A stretch of DNA of 64,000 nucleotides, from contig CATKHT010000063.1 of NCBI GenBank assembly GCA_949752745.1, positions 1 to 64,000 of the forward strand. Direction: 5' to 3'. The notes beneath the pieces were generated by a model. That model saw only the letters and a list, made by a program, of their open reading frames with translations, had not been told where the DNA came from and made no database searches. This DNA comes from Protula sp. h YS-2021 (lineage: Eukaryota; Annelida; Polychaeta; Sabellida; Serpulidae). Shown here one piece after another: positions 53,795-64,000 of this stretch (positions are counted from its first letter, which is position 1; each line of letters starts with the position of its first letter). Made by a program: the position numbers and the translations under genes.

Positions 53795-53827
<33 letters not shown>

Positions 53828-53895
53828 ACGACTGGGCGTTTTAAGCCCCATAGGTATTTCAACCTTGTGATGGCAACTTTTTCCCCACACTCTCT

Positions 53896-53937
<42 letters not shown>
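53712..53937. repeat. (CA)n blocks in a 120-bp duplicated unit
   Basis: CA runs alternate with CCACGACTGGGCGTTTTAAG and TTTCAACCTTGTGATGGCAA, repeated twice. Mirror at 59555-59785. Confidence 0.85.
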
Positions 53938-53938
<1 letters not shown>

Positions 53939-54144
53939 GCAGTGCTGTTTGAAATGCAGTGTTTACTTAGAGAAAAATGGCGTCATACAACCTGCAATCA
54001 TCAGCAGCAGCATTTCGTCATCAGTGCAATCAGACTGCGTAATCAGACTTCGTCATCAAACAACGTAGACAGCGGTGTCAGGCTTTGTTGTTTTTCTGAG
54101 GCAGCAGTGTCTAGCTGCTTGGAGTTGCAGTGTGACCCTAAGTG

Positions 54145-55245
54145 TTATGATTGACGGATTTGCATGAAACTTTCACTGTTTGATTCAGTTTTATATCTAG
54201 TGTTCACATAGTCATGGACTGGTTGCGCAGCTGGCTGTATGTATCATGAATTCACATTAAAATGGTAAGTTAAAAGTGGAATAACTTTTGTTATGTTTGA
54301 CGGATTTGCATGAAACTTTCACTGTTTGATTCAGTTTTATATCTAGTTTTAATATTAAGTGGTTATAGGCTATTTACTCAGCTAGCTATGTGCATATTTA
54401 CCACCATTGTAATTTTGTAAAAAGTGGAATAACTTTTGTTATTATTGATGAATTTGCATGAAACTTTCACTGTTTAATTCAGTTTTATATCTAGTTTTAA
54501 CATTAAGTGGTTATAGGCTATTTACACAGCTAGCTGTGTGCATATTTACCACCATTTTAATTTTGTAAAAAGTGGAATAAATTTTGTTATTATTGATGAA
54601 TTTGCATGAAAATTTCACTGTTTAATTCAGTTTTATATCTAGTTTTAACATTAAGTGGTTATAGGCTATTTACTCAGCTAGCTATGTGCATATTTACCAC
54701 CATTGTAATTTTGTAAAAAGTGGAATAACTTTTGTTATTATTGATGAATTTGCATGAAACTTTCACTGTTTAATTCAGTTTTATATCTAGTTTTAACATT
54801 AAGTGGTTATAGGCTATTTACACAGCTAGCTGTGTGCATATTTACCACCATTTTAATTTTGTAAAAAGTGGAATAAATTTTGTTATTATTGATGAATTTG
54901 CATGAAAATTTCACTGTTTAATTCAGTTTTATATCTAGTTTTAACATTAAGTGGTTATAGGCTATTTACTCAGCTAGCTATGTGCACATTTACCACCATT
55001 GTAATTTTGTAAAAAGTGAAATAACTTTTGTTATGATTGACGGATTTGCATGAAACTTTCACTGTTTAATTCAGTTTTATATTTAGTTTTAACATTAAGT
55101 AGTTATAGACTATTTGTGCAGCTGGCTGTATGCATTTTTACCACCATTTTAACTTAAAATTGTGATAACTTTCGTTATAACTTTCGTTATGGTTGACGGA
55201 TTTATATGACAATTTCACCGTTTGGATTCAGTTTACAGTAGTTTG
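54145..55245. repeat. 148-bp satellite, about 7 units
   Basis: Units TTTGCATGAAACTTTCACTG, TTCAGTTTTATATCTAGTTT, GTTATAGGCTATTTAC, GCATATTTACCACCATT. Spacing measured at 54427 and 54575 is 148. Clearly related to the 147-bp satellite of the PC4 elements. Confidence 0.87.
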
Positions 55246-55324
55246 CATAGGTGGGTTGTTGGAATGGCGCGCGCCCACCATTCAAACATGTGTTTGAATT
55301 ATTTTTTTTTTTTTTTACGTCAAA

Positions 55325-55795
55325 CTATTGTTCAACAAGTTGTTTAGCAATTGTATAACAATTGTTCAACAAGCTGTTGTTCAACATGTTCAACATGCTG
55401 TTGAACATGTTCAACAACATGTTCAACATGTTCAACAACATGTTCAACAAGTTGAACATGTTCAACATGTTCAACATATTCAACAACATGTTCAACAACA
55501 TGTTCAACATGTTCAACAAGTTGAACATGTTCAACATGTTCAACATATTCAACAACATGTTCAACAACATGTTCAACATGTTCAACAAGTTGAACATGTT
55601 CAACATGTTCAACATGTTCAACATGTTCAACAAGTTGAACATGTTCAACATGTTCAACAACATGTTCAACAAGTTGAATACGTTCAACATGCTCAACATG
55701 TTGTTGCACAAGTTGAACATGTTCAACATGTTGAACATGTTGAACATGTTCAACAACATGCTGTTTAACAAGTTGTTCAACAAGTTGTAGTTCAA
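55325..55795. repeat. AACATGTT palindromic array 6
   Basis: Largest array. Unlike the others it includes many perfect GAACATGTTC decamers, as well as TTCAACAAC spacers and higher-order repeats of about 66 bases. It abuts the 3' side of the zinc-finger gene, not its promoter. Confidence 0.92.
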
Positions 55796-55926
55796 GCAAA
55801 GAAAAAACAAGACGTATGTTGAATAGGTTTATTAATACATTTAAATACACACAGCTTAAATCTATAACAATATTACAGCATTTGTTGATTTACAAAGTCT
55901 TTATTATAATGTTTAGTCAAATAAGT

Positions 55927-56664
55927 CTATTTTTCTTCATCTGCTTCACTCTGTTCACTGGCATCCATATCACTTTCTTCGTCACTGCTTTCATCTTCCT
56001 CCTCCTCATCTAGAAGCTCTTCAAAGAATGCATCGTTTCTTCTTATAGCCGCCTTTAGTGCCTTTGAATACTCGTAATGTTTTTCATCAACAAAGTAATT
56101 GAAGTCTTCTAAAATGGTTTCATAATGTTCGTTTTGTTGTAGACGTTGGGCATATTTGAATAGTCTCATAAAAAGTTGTTTAAGTCGACGCTTATAAATG
56201 GGTCGAAAGTCATCACGTGCTATGTCACGCGCATCTTCAAGCCCTTGTTCTTCATATTCTGAAACCTTTTCTTGAAATTTGGTATCAAATTCATCGTAGA
56301 CTTCTTGAACCATATCATACCAAACAGAGTCTGTTTCTGACTCACTTTCAGAGTCTGTTTCTGACTCACTTTCAGAGCTGCTGTCATCATCACCCTCACC
56401 ACAATGTTCCATATGTTTGAACATAGCTTCTTGACTGTTGTATAACGCACCACATTCTGTACAAGCATGTGCATTCTTTTCAGTCATGTTGACGCTTTGA
56501 CTTTCCATAGAAGACTCATCTAAAGTTTCAGTGATAGGTGGTTTTACAGGGTTTTCCACATCTATCTCCAATTCTTCTTCTTCTGAAGTGTGAGCATTCT
56601 TTAAGTGCCTTTTAAGACTTTGTGGCCAATTGTAAGATTTCAAACAAATGTTGCATTTATACAT
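55927..56664 (-). CDS. C2H2 zinc-finger, Ser/Glu-rich protein of the 8.5-kb element, 245 aa
   Basis: ATG at 56664, stop TAG. Finger 1 is CNICLKSYNWPQSLKRHLKN..H. Finger 2 is C2HC (ACTECG...KHMEHC). The SESESETD repeat is one unit shorter than in copy 1. The helical domain keeps YDMVQEVYDEFDTKFQEKV, RPIYKRRLKQLFMRLFKYAQ and KALKAAIRRNDAFFEELLD. By eye about four-fifths of residues match copy 1, with changes mostly conservative and indels only in frame, which suggests selection. Promoter TATATAAG lies about 56 bases upstream, as in the cluster copies. No PC4 gene accompanies it. Confidence 0.75.
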   Translation of the reverse strand: MYKCNICLKSYNWPQSLKRHLKNAHTSEEEELEIDVENPVKPPITETLDESSMESQSVNMTEKNAHACTECGALYNSQEAMFKHMEHCGEGDDDSSSESESETDSESESETDSVWYDMVQEVYDEFDTKFQEKVSEYEEQGLEDARDIARDDFRPIYKRRLKQLFMRLFKYAQRLQQNEHYETILEDFNYFVDEKHYEYSKALKAAIRRNDAFFEELLDEEEEDESSDEESDMDASEQSEADEEK

Positions 56665-56719
56665 CCTTACGGTTCAACATGCACTTTTCAAATGATGAAA
56701 AAAGTCTTTAAACATAGCC

Positions 56720-56727
56720 TTATATAC
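56720..56727 (-). promoter_or_regulatory. TATATAAG box of the 8.5-kb element gene
   Basis: Placed like the boxes of the cluster copies, with the following leader also alike (GGCTATGTTTAAAGACTTTT). Confidence 0.6.
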
Positions 56728-56780
56728 AACTTGTTGAACAACATGTTCAACATGTTCAAAAATGTTGTTGAACATGTTGT
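56728..56780. repeat. AACATGTT array 7 (short)
   Basis: Four or five palindromic units directly upstream of the TATATAAG box, a reduced version of the promoter-side arrays in the cluster. Confidence 0.8.
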
Positions 56781-56810
56781 CTACGTCGAGAGTTATGCAG
56801 CTTAGCAGAG

Positions 56811-56898
56811 GCTTACGTCATGACGTCATTATGACGTCATCATGACGTCATTATGACGTTATCACGTCATCATTATAACGTCATGATGACGTCATTCG
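56811..56898. repeat. TGACGTCA/TTATGACGTCA cluster
   Basis: About eight GACGTCA words in 88 bases between the zinc-finger promoter and the 231-bp array. Confidence 0.85.
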
Positions 56899-56920
56899 AA
56901 CAGACGCGTACTTTATCAGT

Positions 56921-59254
56921 TGAGACGTATTACACCCTCACGACCTTTCTCGATAAGTTTCCTACAAAGCTTTTGCACAAGAACAGGTCCTAATTCCACT
57001 TGCTATGATAGCTTCTACTTCAACATCGTTGTTTTCTTTCCATTTTTTTAAATCGTTGTTTTTCTTTCCATTTTTAAATCACATTTCTCAATAAGTTTCC
57101 TACAAAGCTTTTGCACAAGAACAGGTCCTAATTCCACTTGCTATGATAGCTTCTACTTCAACATCGTTGTTTTCTTTCCATTTTTTTAAATCGTTGTTTT
57201 TCTTTCCATTTTTAAATCACATTTCTCAATAAGTTTCCTACAAAGCTTTTTATTTTTTCGTATCCTCCTTCGTGTCATAGAGCTGGTAGTTGAGACGTAT
57301 TACACCCTCACAACCTTTCTCGATAAGTTTCCTACAAAGCTTTTACACAAGAACAGGTCCTAATTCCACTTGCTATGATAGCTTCTACTTCAACATCGTT
57401 GTTTTCTTTCCATTTTTTTAAATCGTTGTTTTTCTTTCCATTTTTAAATCACATTTCTCAATAAGTTTCCTACAAAGCTTTTTATTTTTTCGTATCCTCC
57501 TTCGTGTCATAGAGCTGGTAGTTGAGACGTATTACACCCTCACAACCTTTCTCGATAAGTTTCCTACAAAGCTTTTACACAAGAACAGGTCCTAATTCCA
57601 CTTGCTATGATAGCTTCTACTTCAACATCGTTGTTTTCTTTCCATTTTTTAAATCGTTGTTTTTCTTTCCATTTTTAAATCACATTTCTCAATAAGTTTC
57701 CTACAAAGCTTTTTTTTTTCGTATCCTCCTTCGTGTCATAGAGCTGATAGTTGAGACGTATTACACCCTCACGACCTTTCTCGATAAGTTTCCTACAAAG
57801 CTTTTGCACAAGAACAGGTCCTAATTCCACTTGCTATGATAGCTTCTACTTCAACATCGTTGTTTTCTTTCCATTTTTTAAATCGTTGTTTTTCTTTCCA
57901 TTTTTAAATCACATTTCTCAATAAGTTTCCTACAAAGCTTTTTATTTTTTCGTATCCTCCTTCGTGTCATAGAGCTGGTAGTTGAGACGTATTACACCCT
58001 CACGACCTTTCTCGATAAATTTCCTACAAAGCTTTTACACAAGAACAGGTCCTAATTCCACTTGCTATGATAGCTTCTACTTCAACATCGTTGTTTTCTT
58101 TCCATTTTTTAAATCGTTGTTTTTCTTTCCATTTTTAAATCACATTTCTCAATAAGTTTCCTACAAAGCTTTTTATTTTTTCGTATCCTCCTTCGTGTCA
58201 TAGAGCTGATAGTTGAGACGTATTACACCCTCACGACCTATCTCGATAAGTTTCCTACAAAGCTTTTACACAAGAACAGGTCCTAATTCCACTTGCTATG
58301 ATAGCTTCTACTTCAACATCGTTGTTTTCTTTCCATTTTTTAAATCGTTGTTTTTCTTTCCATTTTTAAATCACATTTCTCAATAAGTTTCCTACAAAGC
58401 TTTTTATTTTTTCGTATCCTCCTTCGTGTCATAGAGCTGATAGTTGAGACGTATTACACCCTCACGACCTATCTCGATAAGTTTCCTACAAAGCTTTTAC
58501 ACAAGAACAGGTCCTAATTCCACTTGCTATGATAGCTTCTACTTCAACATCGTTGTTTTCTTTCCATTTTTTAAATCGTTGTTTTTCTTTCCATTTTTAA
58601 ATCACATTTCTCAATAAGTTTCCTACAAAGCTTTTTATTTTTTCGTATCCTCCTTCGTGTCATAGAGCTGGTAGTTGAGACGTATTACACCCTCACGACC
58701 TTTCTCGATAAGTTTCCTACAAAGCTTTTACACAAGAACAGGTCCTAATTCCACTTGCTATGATAGCTTCTACTTCAACATCGTTGTTTTCTTTCCATTT
58801 TTTAAATCGTTGTTTTTCTTTCCATTTTTAAATCACATTTCTCAATAAGTTTCCTACAAAGCTTTTTATTTTTTCGTATCCTCCTTCGTGTCATAGAGCT
58901 GATAGTTGAGACGTATTACACCCTCACGACCTTTCTCGATAAGTTTCCTACAAAGCTTTTGCACAAGAACAGGTCCTAATTCCACTTGCTATGATAGCTT
59001 CTACTTCAACATCGTTGTTTTCTTTCCATTTTTTAAATCGTTGTTTTTCTTTCCATTTTTAAATCACATTTCTCAATAAGTTTCCTACAAAGCTTTTTAT
59101 TTTTTCGTATCCTCCTTCGTGTCATAGAGCTGGTAGTTGACGTATTACACCCTCACGACCTTTCTCGATAAATTTCCTACAAAGCTTTTACACAAGAACA
59201 GGTCCTAATTCCACTTGCTATGATAGCTTCTACTTCAACATCGTTGTTTTCTTC
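56921..59254. repeat. 231-bp tandem array, about 10 units
   Basis: Unit starts GAGACGTATTACACCCTCAC, contains GCACAAGAACAGGTCC and ends GTGTCATAGAGCTGGTAGTT. Starts near 57291, 57523, 57752, 57983, 58214, 58445, 58676, 58907 and 59138, so the period is 229-232. Each unit holds an internal duplication of ATAAGTTTCCTACAAAGCTT. Units are almost identical, and the first has an extra partial copy. Confidence 0.93.
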
Positions 59255-59257
59255 CCC

Positions 59258-59663
59258 AGCCAGCTGCGCAACCAGTCCATGACCATGTGAACACTAGATA
59301 TAAAACTGAATCAAACAGTGAAAGTTTCATGCAAATCCGTCAATCATAACACTTAGGGTCACACTGCAACTCCAAGCAGCTAGACACTGCTGCCTCAGAA
59401 AAACAACAAAGCCTGACACCGCTGTCTACGTTGTTTGATGACGAAGTCTGATTACGCAGTCTGATTGCACTGATGACGAAATGCTGCTGCTGATGATTGC
59501 AGGTTGTATGACGCCATTTCAAGTAAACACTGCATTTCAAACAGCACTGCATTGTGTGTGTGTGTGTGTGTGTGTATGTGTGTGTGTGTGTGTGGAGAGA
59601 GTGTGGGGAAAAAGTTGCCATCACAAGGTTGAAATACCTATGGGGCTTAAAACGCCCAGTCGT

Positions 59664-59696
<33 letters not shown>

Positions 59697-60995
59697 AGAG
59701 AGTGTGGGGAAAAAGTTGCCATCAGAAGGTTGAAATACCTATGCGGCTTAAAACGCCCAGTCGTGGTGTGTGTGTGTGGAGAGAGTGAGTGTGGGAAATG
59801 AAAAAAAAAAAAAAAAAAAAAAAAAGTTTGTTTACTAAGTTTGTTTACAAAGTTTCAATGAGTTTCAATTATGCAAATAACCAAAGTTGGTTTACAAATT
59901 TTGTTTACAAAGTTTGTTTATAAAGTTTGTTTACAAATTGTGTTTACAAAGTTTGTTTACAAAGTTTGTTTACAAAGTTTCAATGAGTTTCAATTATGTA
60001 AATAACCAAAGTTTGTTTACAAATGTTGTTTACAAATGTTGTTTACAAATTTTGTTTACAAATTTTGTTTCTAAAGTTTGTTTACAAATTTTGTTTATAA
60101 AGTTTGTTTACAAAGTTTGTCTACCAAGTTTCTATGAGTTTCAATTATGTAAATAACCAAAGTTTGTTTACAAATGTTGTTTATAAATGTTGTTTACAAA
60201 TGTTGTTTACAAATTTTGTTTATAAAGTTTGTTTACAAATTTTGTTTATAAAGTTTGTTTATAAATTTTGTTTATAAAGTTTATTTACAAATTTTGTTTA
60301 CAAAGTTTGTTTACACAGTTTTTTTACAAAGTTCACTTTTGTTTACAAAGTTTCAATTCGTTACCATGACCACGCCTATGACGTCACTTCCGGTCCAGAC
60401 AGTATGATAGACAGAAAGTGGGCGGGGCTTCATTGTCTTCTTTAATTTCATTGGCTTTTCATTGGTCACGTGACTGATGACGTCATTATCACCCTGGTTA
60501 CGCTTTGGTTACGCCTATGACGTGTTTGACTTCATTGACTTCGACGATCATCGACTGCGCGAAAACTCTCATACAAATCATTATGACCTCATTATGACCT
60601 CATTATGGCCTCATTATGACGTCATGGATGGTCGCGCCTATCCTAACGCTTATCATGACGTCACTCCAGACAGCACTTCCGCTCCAGACAATACTTCCGC
60701 TCCAGACAGCACTTCCGGTCCAGACAGCACTTCCGGTCCAGACAGCACTTCCGCTCCAGACGCTATGACGTCACTTCCAGACAGTATGACGTCACAAAGT
60801 GACCCAAAACTCCGCTCAAGACATGATGACGTCATTTCCAGACAGTATGACGTCATTATGACGTCACAATGATTGACAGGTGGCAGCAGGCTTAATTACC
60901 TTAATTGACTTAATTGACTTAATTGGCTTAATTGATCACGTGATTGATGACGTCACGATGATTGACTGCAGCAGAACTGTCATTATCATACTACT
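59258..60995. repeat. Right terminal inverted repeat, about 1.74 kb
   Basis: Reverse complement of 52511-54234, including the GTAAACA array (59825-60355) and the TGACGTCA block (60370-60970). It begins inside the satellite unit at CAGCCAGCTGCGCAACC. Confidence 0.9.
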
Positions 60996-61001
60996 TGTAG
61001 C
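60996..61001. other. Target-site duplication TGTAGC, right
   Basis: Follows the terminal CATACTACT of the element. Beyond it the palindrome arm resumes with TCATAGTTCG. Confidence 0.92.
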
Positions 61002-62395
61002 TCATAGTTCGCATACAATATATGAACTGTGAGATACCGTAGATATACGATACGATATTCCAGCTATGAGATACCATAGATATACTATACGATATGATAT
61101 ACGATAGGATATGTGAGCTATGAGATACCATAAATATACGGCACGATAATACGATATGCCAGGCATGAGATCCCATAGATATACGATACGGTATATGAGC
61201 TGTGAGATGAGTCTTACCAAGCATCGACCAAACTTGTAAACCATTTCTAACCTTTGGCTTCATCTGACCCAGTTCATGGAGATCTACATGCGCACAAGAC
61301 GAGCTGTGTTTTCAATGTACTAAAATAAGCGTGTAGGCCGGCGGTTATGGGAGAGGAGGACGAGGGAGGGTGGGGGAAGGTTGGAGTTGGGTAGGGGGTT
61401 AGGAGCACCCGCACATGACGTATGAGTTTCTTCAGATGTAAAAGCATCTAGAATGGGACAGCTGGTCTTATTTGTGATGTGGTCCCATTTCCAGGTCCCA
61501 TTTCCGAGGTCCCATTTCCTTCTCAATAATTCTGTTTTAGGTACCTTGCATTATGAAAAACGCTAGAAACCGTATCACCTGGGAAATAGAATGACCTGGG
61601 AAATAAGACCACTTTAGTTCAGTCCCACTGGTGATCCTATTTTTAGGATCCTGAAGTTCATTAATAAGCAGTGGGGGAAACATATGGTGGTTCGCAAGAG
61701 AAAAAAAAATGGAAAAATAAAAATAAAAATAAATAAAACACAATGTGTAAATGTTCCTTTATTCAGTACATATTTTTAAAATTACATTACATAAAAAAGA
61801 GTATTCGTGGATATTTGTGGGCAAAACAAAAACTTTTCCAATGTTCGCTGGAGTTCAGGGCAATCGCACTCCCGCTGCAACCCTCGGATGATTTTTTAGA
61901 AGTAAAAAGTCAGATGAATTTCTCGTTCTATACTGAGACATAACAATTTTTGTATCTCTTTTGAAGTGCCATTGTTGCCATTTTTCATTATTGGTCGGAA
62001 TGCAAAAATCCATAGATTTTTGAAAGTTGAAGCTGAGCAAGTTAAATCGCGTTTAAATCACGTTTAAGTCACGTTTAAGTCGCGTTTAAGTCACGTTTAA
62101 GTCACGTTTAAGTCACGTTTAAGTGGGGTTTAAGTCACGTTTAAGTCACGCAACGAAGCATATGTTGACTTATTTGGAATCAAAACGATGGTCAATATTT
62201 CCTAACTGGTGAAAACTACCTTTTTTGTCTCACAAAAAGTCAATCACTAATTATTAATATAAAGGTCAACATTTGCTTTCTGCGCTCTAAATAAGTCAAC
62301 ATTTTTCGATGAAGTCATTGGTTAGGCTTGGAGTGTGTAGACATTAGCTGCTGCAATAAAACCCCTCTTTTTCACTTCAACCAGTTCGAAGATAC
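61002..62395. other. 3' flank of IL-1-like copy 3 (minus orientation)
   Basis: Mirror of 37239-38681, with the CATATACCG minisatellite at 61008-61215. No gene recognised. Confidence 0.5.
62045..62155. repeat. GTCACGTTTAA minisatellite, expanded in right arm
   Basis: About nine 11-12-base units of AAGTCACGTTT. The left arm has one to two copies at the matching place (about 37495-37515), so the array grew after the arms separated. Confidence 0.85.
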
Positions 62396-63988
62396 TTAAT
62401 GGATACTTAATGGATACTTAATCTTGAATTGTATCTGTGGATCTCTGGTCAGCTGTCGCAGCTCCGGGACTTTCTTGAGAAATACGTCATAGCCATCTGA
62501 GGCTAGGCAATAATCTGAACAAAAAGAGAGACGGGGTTGTTTGCGCACGGTGTGATGATAACATGCACATCACAAGGTGCAAGCACGCACTAATAATAAT
62601 ACAACCACCCCGCCGACCCCGCCCCCCCCCCCCCTCCCCTACCCCCCACTCCGCACCCGTCCACCGCCAAAAGGTTCCTGAATTACACCAGCTGTGGAAT
62701 TAATATTGTCCTTATTTTGTTGCGATGTATTAAAGTGAAAAAGAAATTTAAAAAAAAAAAAAAAAACCAGAATGATGTTATATAAAACAAAATCAGAAAA
62801 AAGTTCTACCGTCGTATTTTGTTGAGATGAAGCAGACGTTTGTGCCACTGGTGTGAATCATGTAGAAATAGCGAGGGTCGTTGTCGGAAGGGATCGGGCT
62901 TTCTCGGGTGTTTATTCGAGGCAGTTCCTGATATAAAATACATACGGGTGTGGTGAGTTTGTTTTACCCAGTAATTCCTCTAAAGTCAACCCGGGGGTAG
63001 GGGTGGGAGGAGTGGGAGAACTAGGGGTGGGGCGGGGTGCAGTTGGAGAGGTGATGGGGTGAGGTGGGAGGGTTGGAATGTTGGGACATGGGGTGGGGGT
63101 ATTTTAGAAGGGCTGAGAGGAGGTGGGTGGGAGGAATGGGAGTGCGGTGGGGTGGGGTGGGAGGGGGAGAGGGACTGTGTGGGAGTGCTGCGAGCGGGGT
63201 GGGGTGGGAGGGAAAGAGGGAGTGGCATTTTCCTGTGTATACAAGGGCAATGTATTCTTGTTTTATATCTTCAAACACATCGAAATCGACCATTTCTGTA
63301 TTTGATCTGACGCCGTGGAAAATCATTTCAACACTCTTCTCATTCAATTTTTTTGTTACAACACGTTTCAAACATGGCGGCATTATGTCAAAATTTTGAC
63401 CCTTTTTATGAAATAATAAGAAGTTTAAGTAAATATAAAACTTTGAAAGGAAACTTTTGTCTGTTAGAATTTCATTGTGTTGACACTTTGCAAATGTTTT
63501 CTATGTAAACAGGATTATGGGTTGGCCTTTGTACTGAACTTTACCAATATCGAAATTTGCGATATTTGGTTTTAATCATTTTAAAATATATATATATATA
63601 TATCGCTGTCATTTTAAAAACTGAATCTCCTTTTTTCGTTTTGATTATCCAGATCCAGACTTTGAAGGATGTTTCCCAGGGGTTTCCTTAACATATTTTG
63701 GGCTTTGAGAAACTTTAAAAGTGTTTTAGCTGCCTGCAATGTCTCTGGACATTCTTTGCTATATGTATGTACTTAAGGTTCATCTTCAGCTGGCTGGGGT
63801 GTCCCACGACAAGATCCAGAAGAAACTAAGGGAATTTACTTGAACTCCTAGTCTTCCCTCCGCTCCGGAAACCAGGAAATCTCTGGAGCCTATGACGTCA
63901 TTGATGCAAACGACGATGACGCATCGGTTGTACCAGGGTGACGACTTTCGCATCTCAATGCCCCCAGCCTGACCTTTCTGAAAAACAA
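62396..63988 (-). CDS. IL-1-like gene, copy 3, exons C-E (5' part outside window)
   Basis: Exon C 63840-63988, D 62810-62927, E 62396-62514, with splice sites and phases as in the complete copy. Two changes matter. Cys in CLASDGC is Tyr here (CLASDGY). The stop is also displaced by a local triplication of GGATACTTAAT, giving a tail KYPLSIH instead of KYP. The trefoil pattern is otherwise kept. Exons A and B should lie beyond the right edge. Confidence 0.68.
63000..63215. repeat. G-rich tract in intron C-D, copy 3
   Basis: Inverted counterpart of the C-rich tracts at 32850-33075 and 36438-36665. Confidence 0.75.
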
Positions 63989-64000
63989 CTGAACACACAC

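Larger units (their letters stand above)
52511..54234. repeat. Left terminal inverted repeat, about 1.72 kb
   Basis: Matches 59258-60995 in reverse complement with few differences. Inward order: TGACGTCA-rich block, GTCTGGACCGGAAGTGCT units, TTTGTAAACAAAC array, poly-T, (CA)n blocks, unique segment, start of the satellite. The 131-codon frame readable in both ends follows the short repeats and is probably not a gene. Confidence 0.9.
52511..60995. mobile_element. 8,485-bp DNA element with 1.7-kb inverted ends and C2H2 gene
   Basis: Ends are AGTAGTATGATAATGACAG at the left and its reverse complement at the right, flanked by TGTAGC on both sides. Order: left inverted repeat, 148-bp satellite, AACATGTT array, zinc-finger gene (minus), short array, TGACGTCA cluster, 231-bp tandem array, right inverted repeat. 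Six-base target duplications and 5'-AG ends are described for Polintons/Mavericks, but no DNA polymerase B, integrase, ATPase or protease gene is present. It is therefore either a non-autonomous Polinton-like derivative or a new group. The shared gene, array and satellite tie it to the PC4/C2H2 cluster; it lacks the PC4 gene. Confidence 0.82.

Noticed and set aside
60477..60872. 131-codon frame present in both ends of the 8.5-kb element (also 52634-53029)
   Set aside because: It follows TGACGTCA and 18-bp tandem units, has a repetitive PDSTSAPD core, and lacks domain signatures. It is conserved only because the inverted ends are nearly identical. Kept as a possibility but not annotated.
52511..60995. 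Full Polinton/Maverick
   Set aside because: Target duplication and ends fit, but no polymerase B, integrase, ATPase, protease or capsid-like frame is visible, so only Polinton-like ends are claimed.

Overview
The window looks like animal nuclear DNA, most likely from a lophotrochozoan and plausibly a bivalve mollusc. The evidence is split genes with GT-AG introns, CR1/L2-like LINE fragments, dense micro- and minisatellites, TCAAGGTCA-rich dispersed repeats and tRNA-like SINE heads. I cannot name the species.

Layout. 1-9 kb: intergenic DNA with low-complexity tracts, a candidate TIR element with C/G-run ends (3.9-4.9 kb) and a degenerate minisatellite (6.7-7.35 kb). 9.06-24.98 kb, minus strand: a complete 10-exon gene for a secreted cholinesterase/carboxylesterase-type hydrolase of 569 aa, with all splice phases consistent. 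Its introns hold a broken LINE, a second LINE fragment, MITEs and satellites. 17.7-23.5 kb is repeated as an inverted copy at 25.5-30.0 kb carrying exons 2-4 again. 29.6-36.76 kb: a direct tandem duplication of about 3.6 kb. It carries a five-exon gene (complete copy at 33992-37238) for a 285-aa leaderless protein whose C-terminal half resembles an interleukin-1-type beta-trefoil. A third, inverted copy runs off the right edge (62.4-64.0 kb).

39.4-51.6 kb: a cluster of three related elements. Each has long inverted repeats (147-bp satellite plus arrays of the palindrome AACATGTT) around a convergent gene pair: a basic PC4/Sub1-domain protein and a C2H2 zinc-finger, Ser/Glu-rich protein. The cluster lies at the centre of a giant palindrome (about 35.7-42.6 against 48.3-64.0 kb). 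The right arm alone carries an 8,485-bp insertion (52511-60995) with 1.7-kb terminal inverted repeats, 5'-AG ends and a 6-bp TGTAGC target duplication. The matching empty site is at 38682-38687 in the left arm. This insertion carries a diverged but intact zinc-finger gene, so it belongs to the same family.

How the parts relate. The esterase and IL-1-like genes are ordinary host-type genes rearranged by segmental duplication. The PC4/zinc-finger units look like selfish, virus-like DNA elements: compact TATA promoters, convergent genes with nearly touching poly(A) signals, and iteron-like palindromic arrays. Their 6-bp target duplication and 5'-AG ends recall Polintons/Mavericks, but no polymerase, integrase, protease or ATPase gene is visible here. 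The palindromes may partly be two haplotypes joined in assembly; only long reads can decide.
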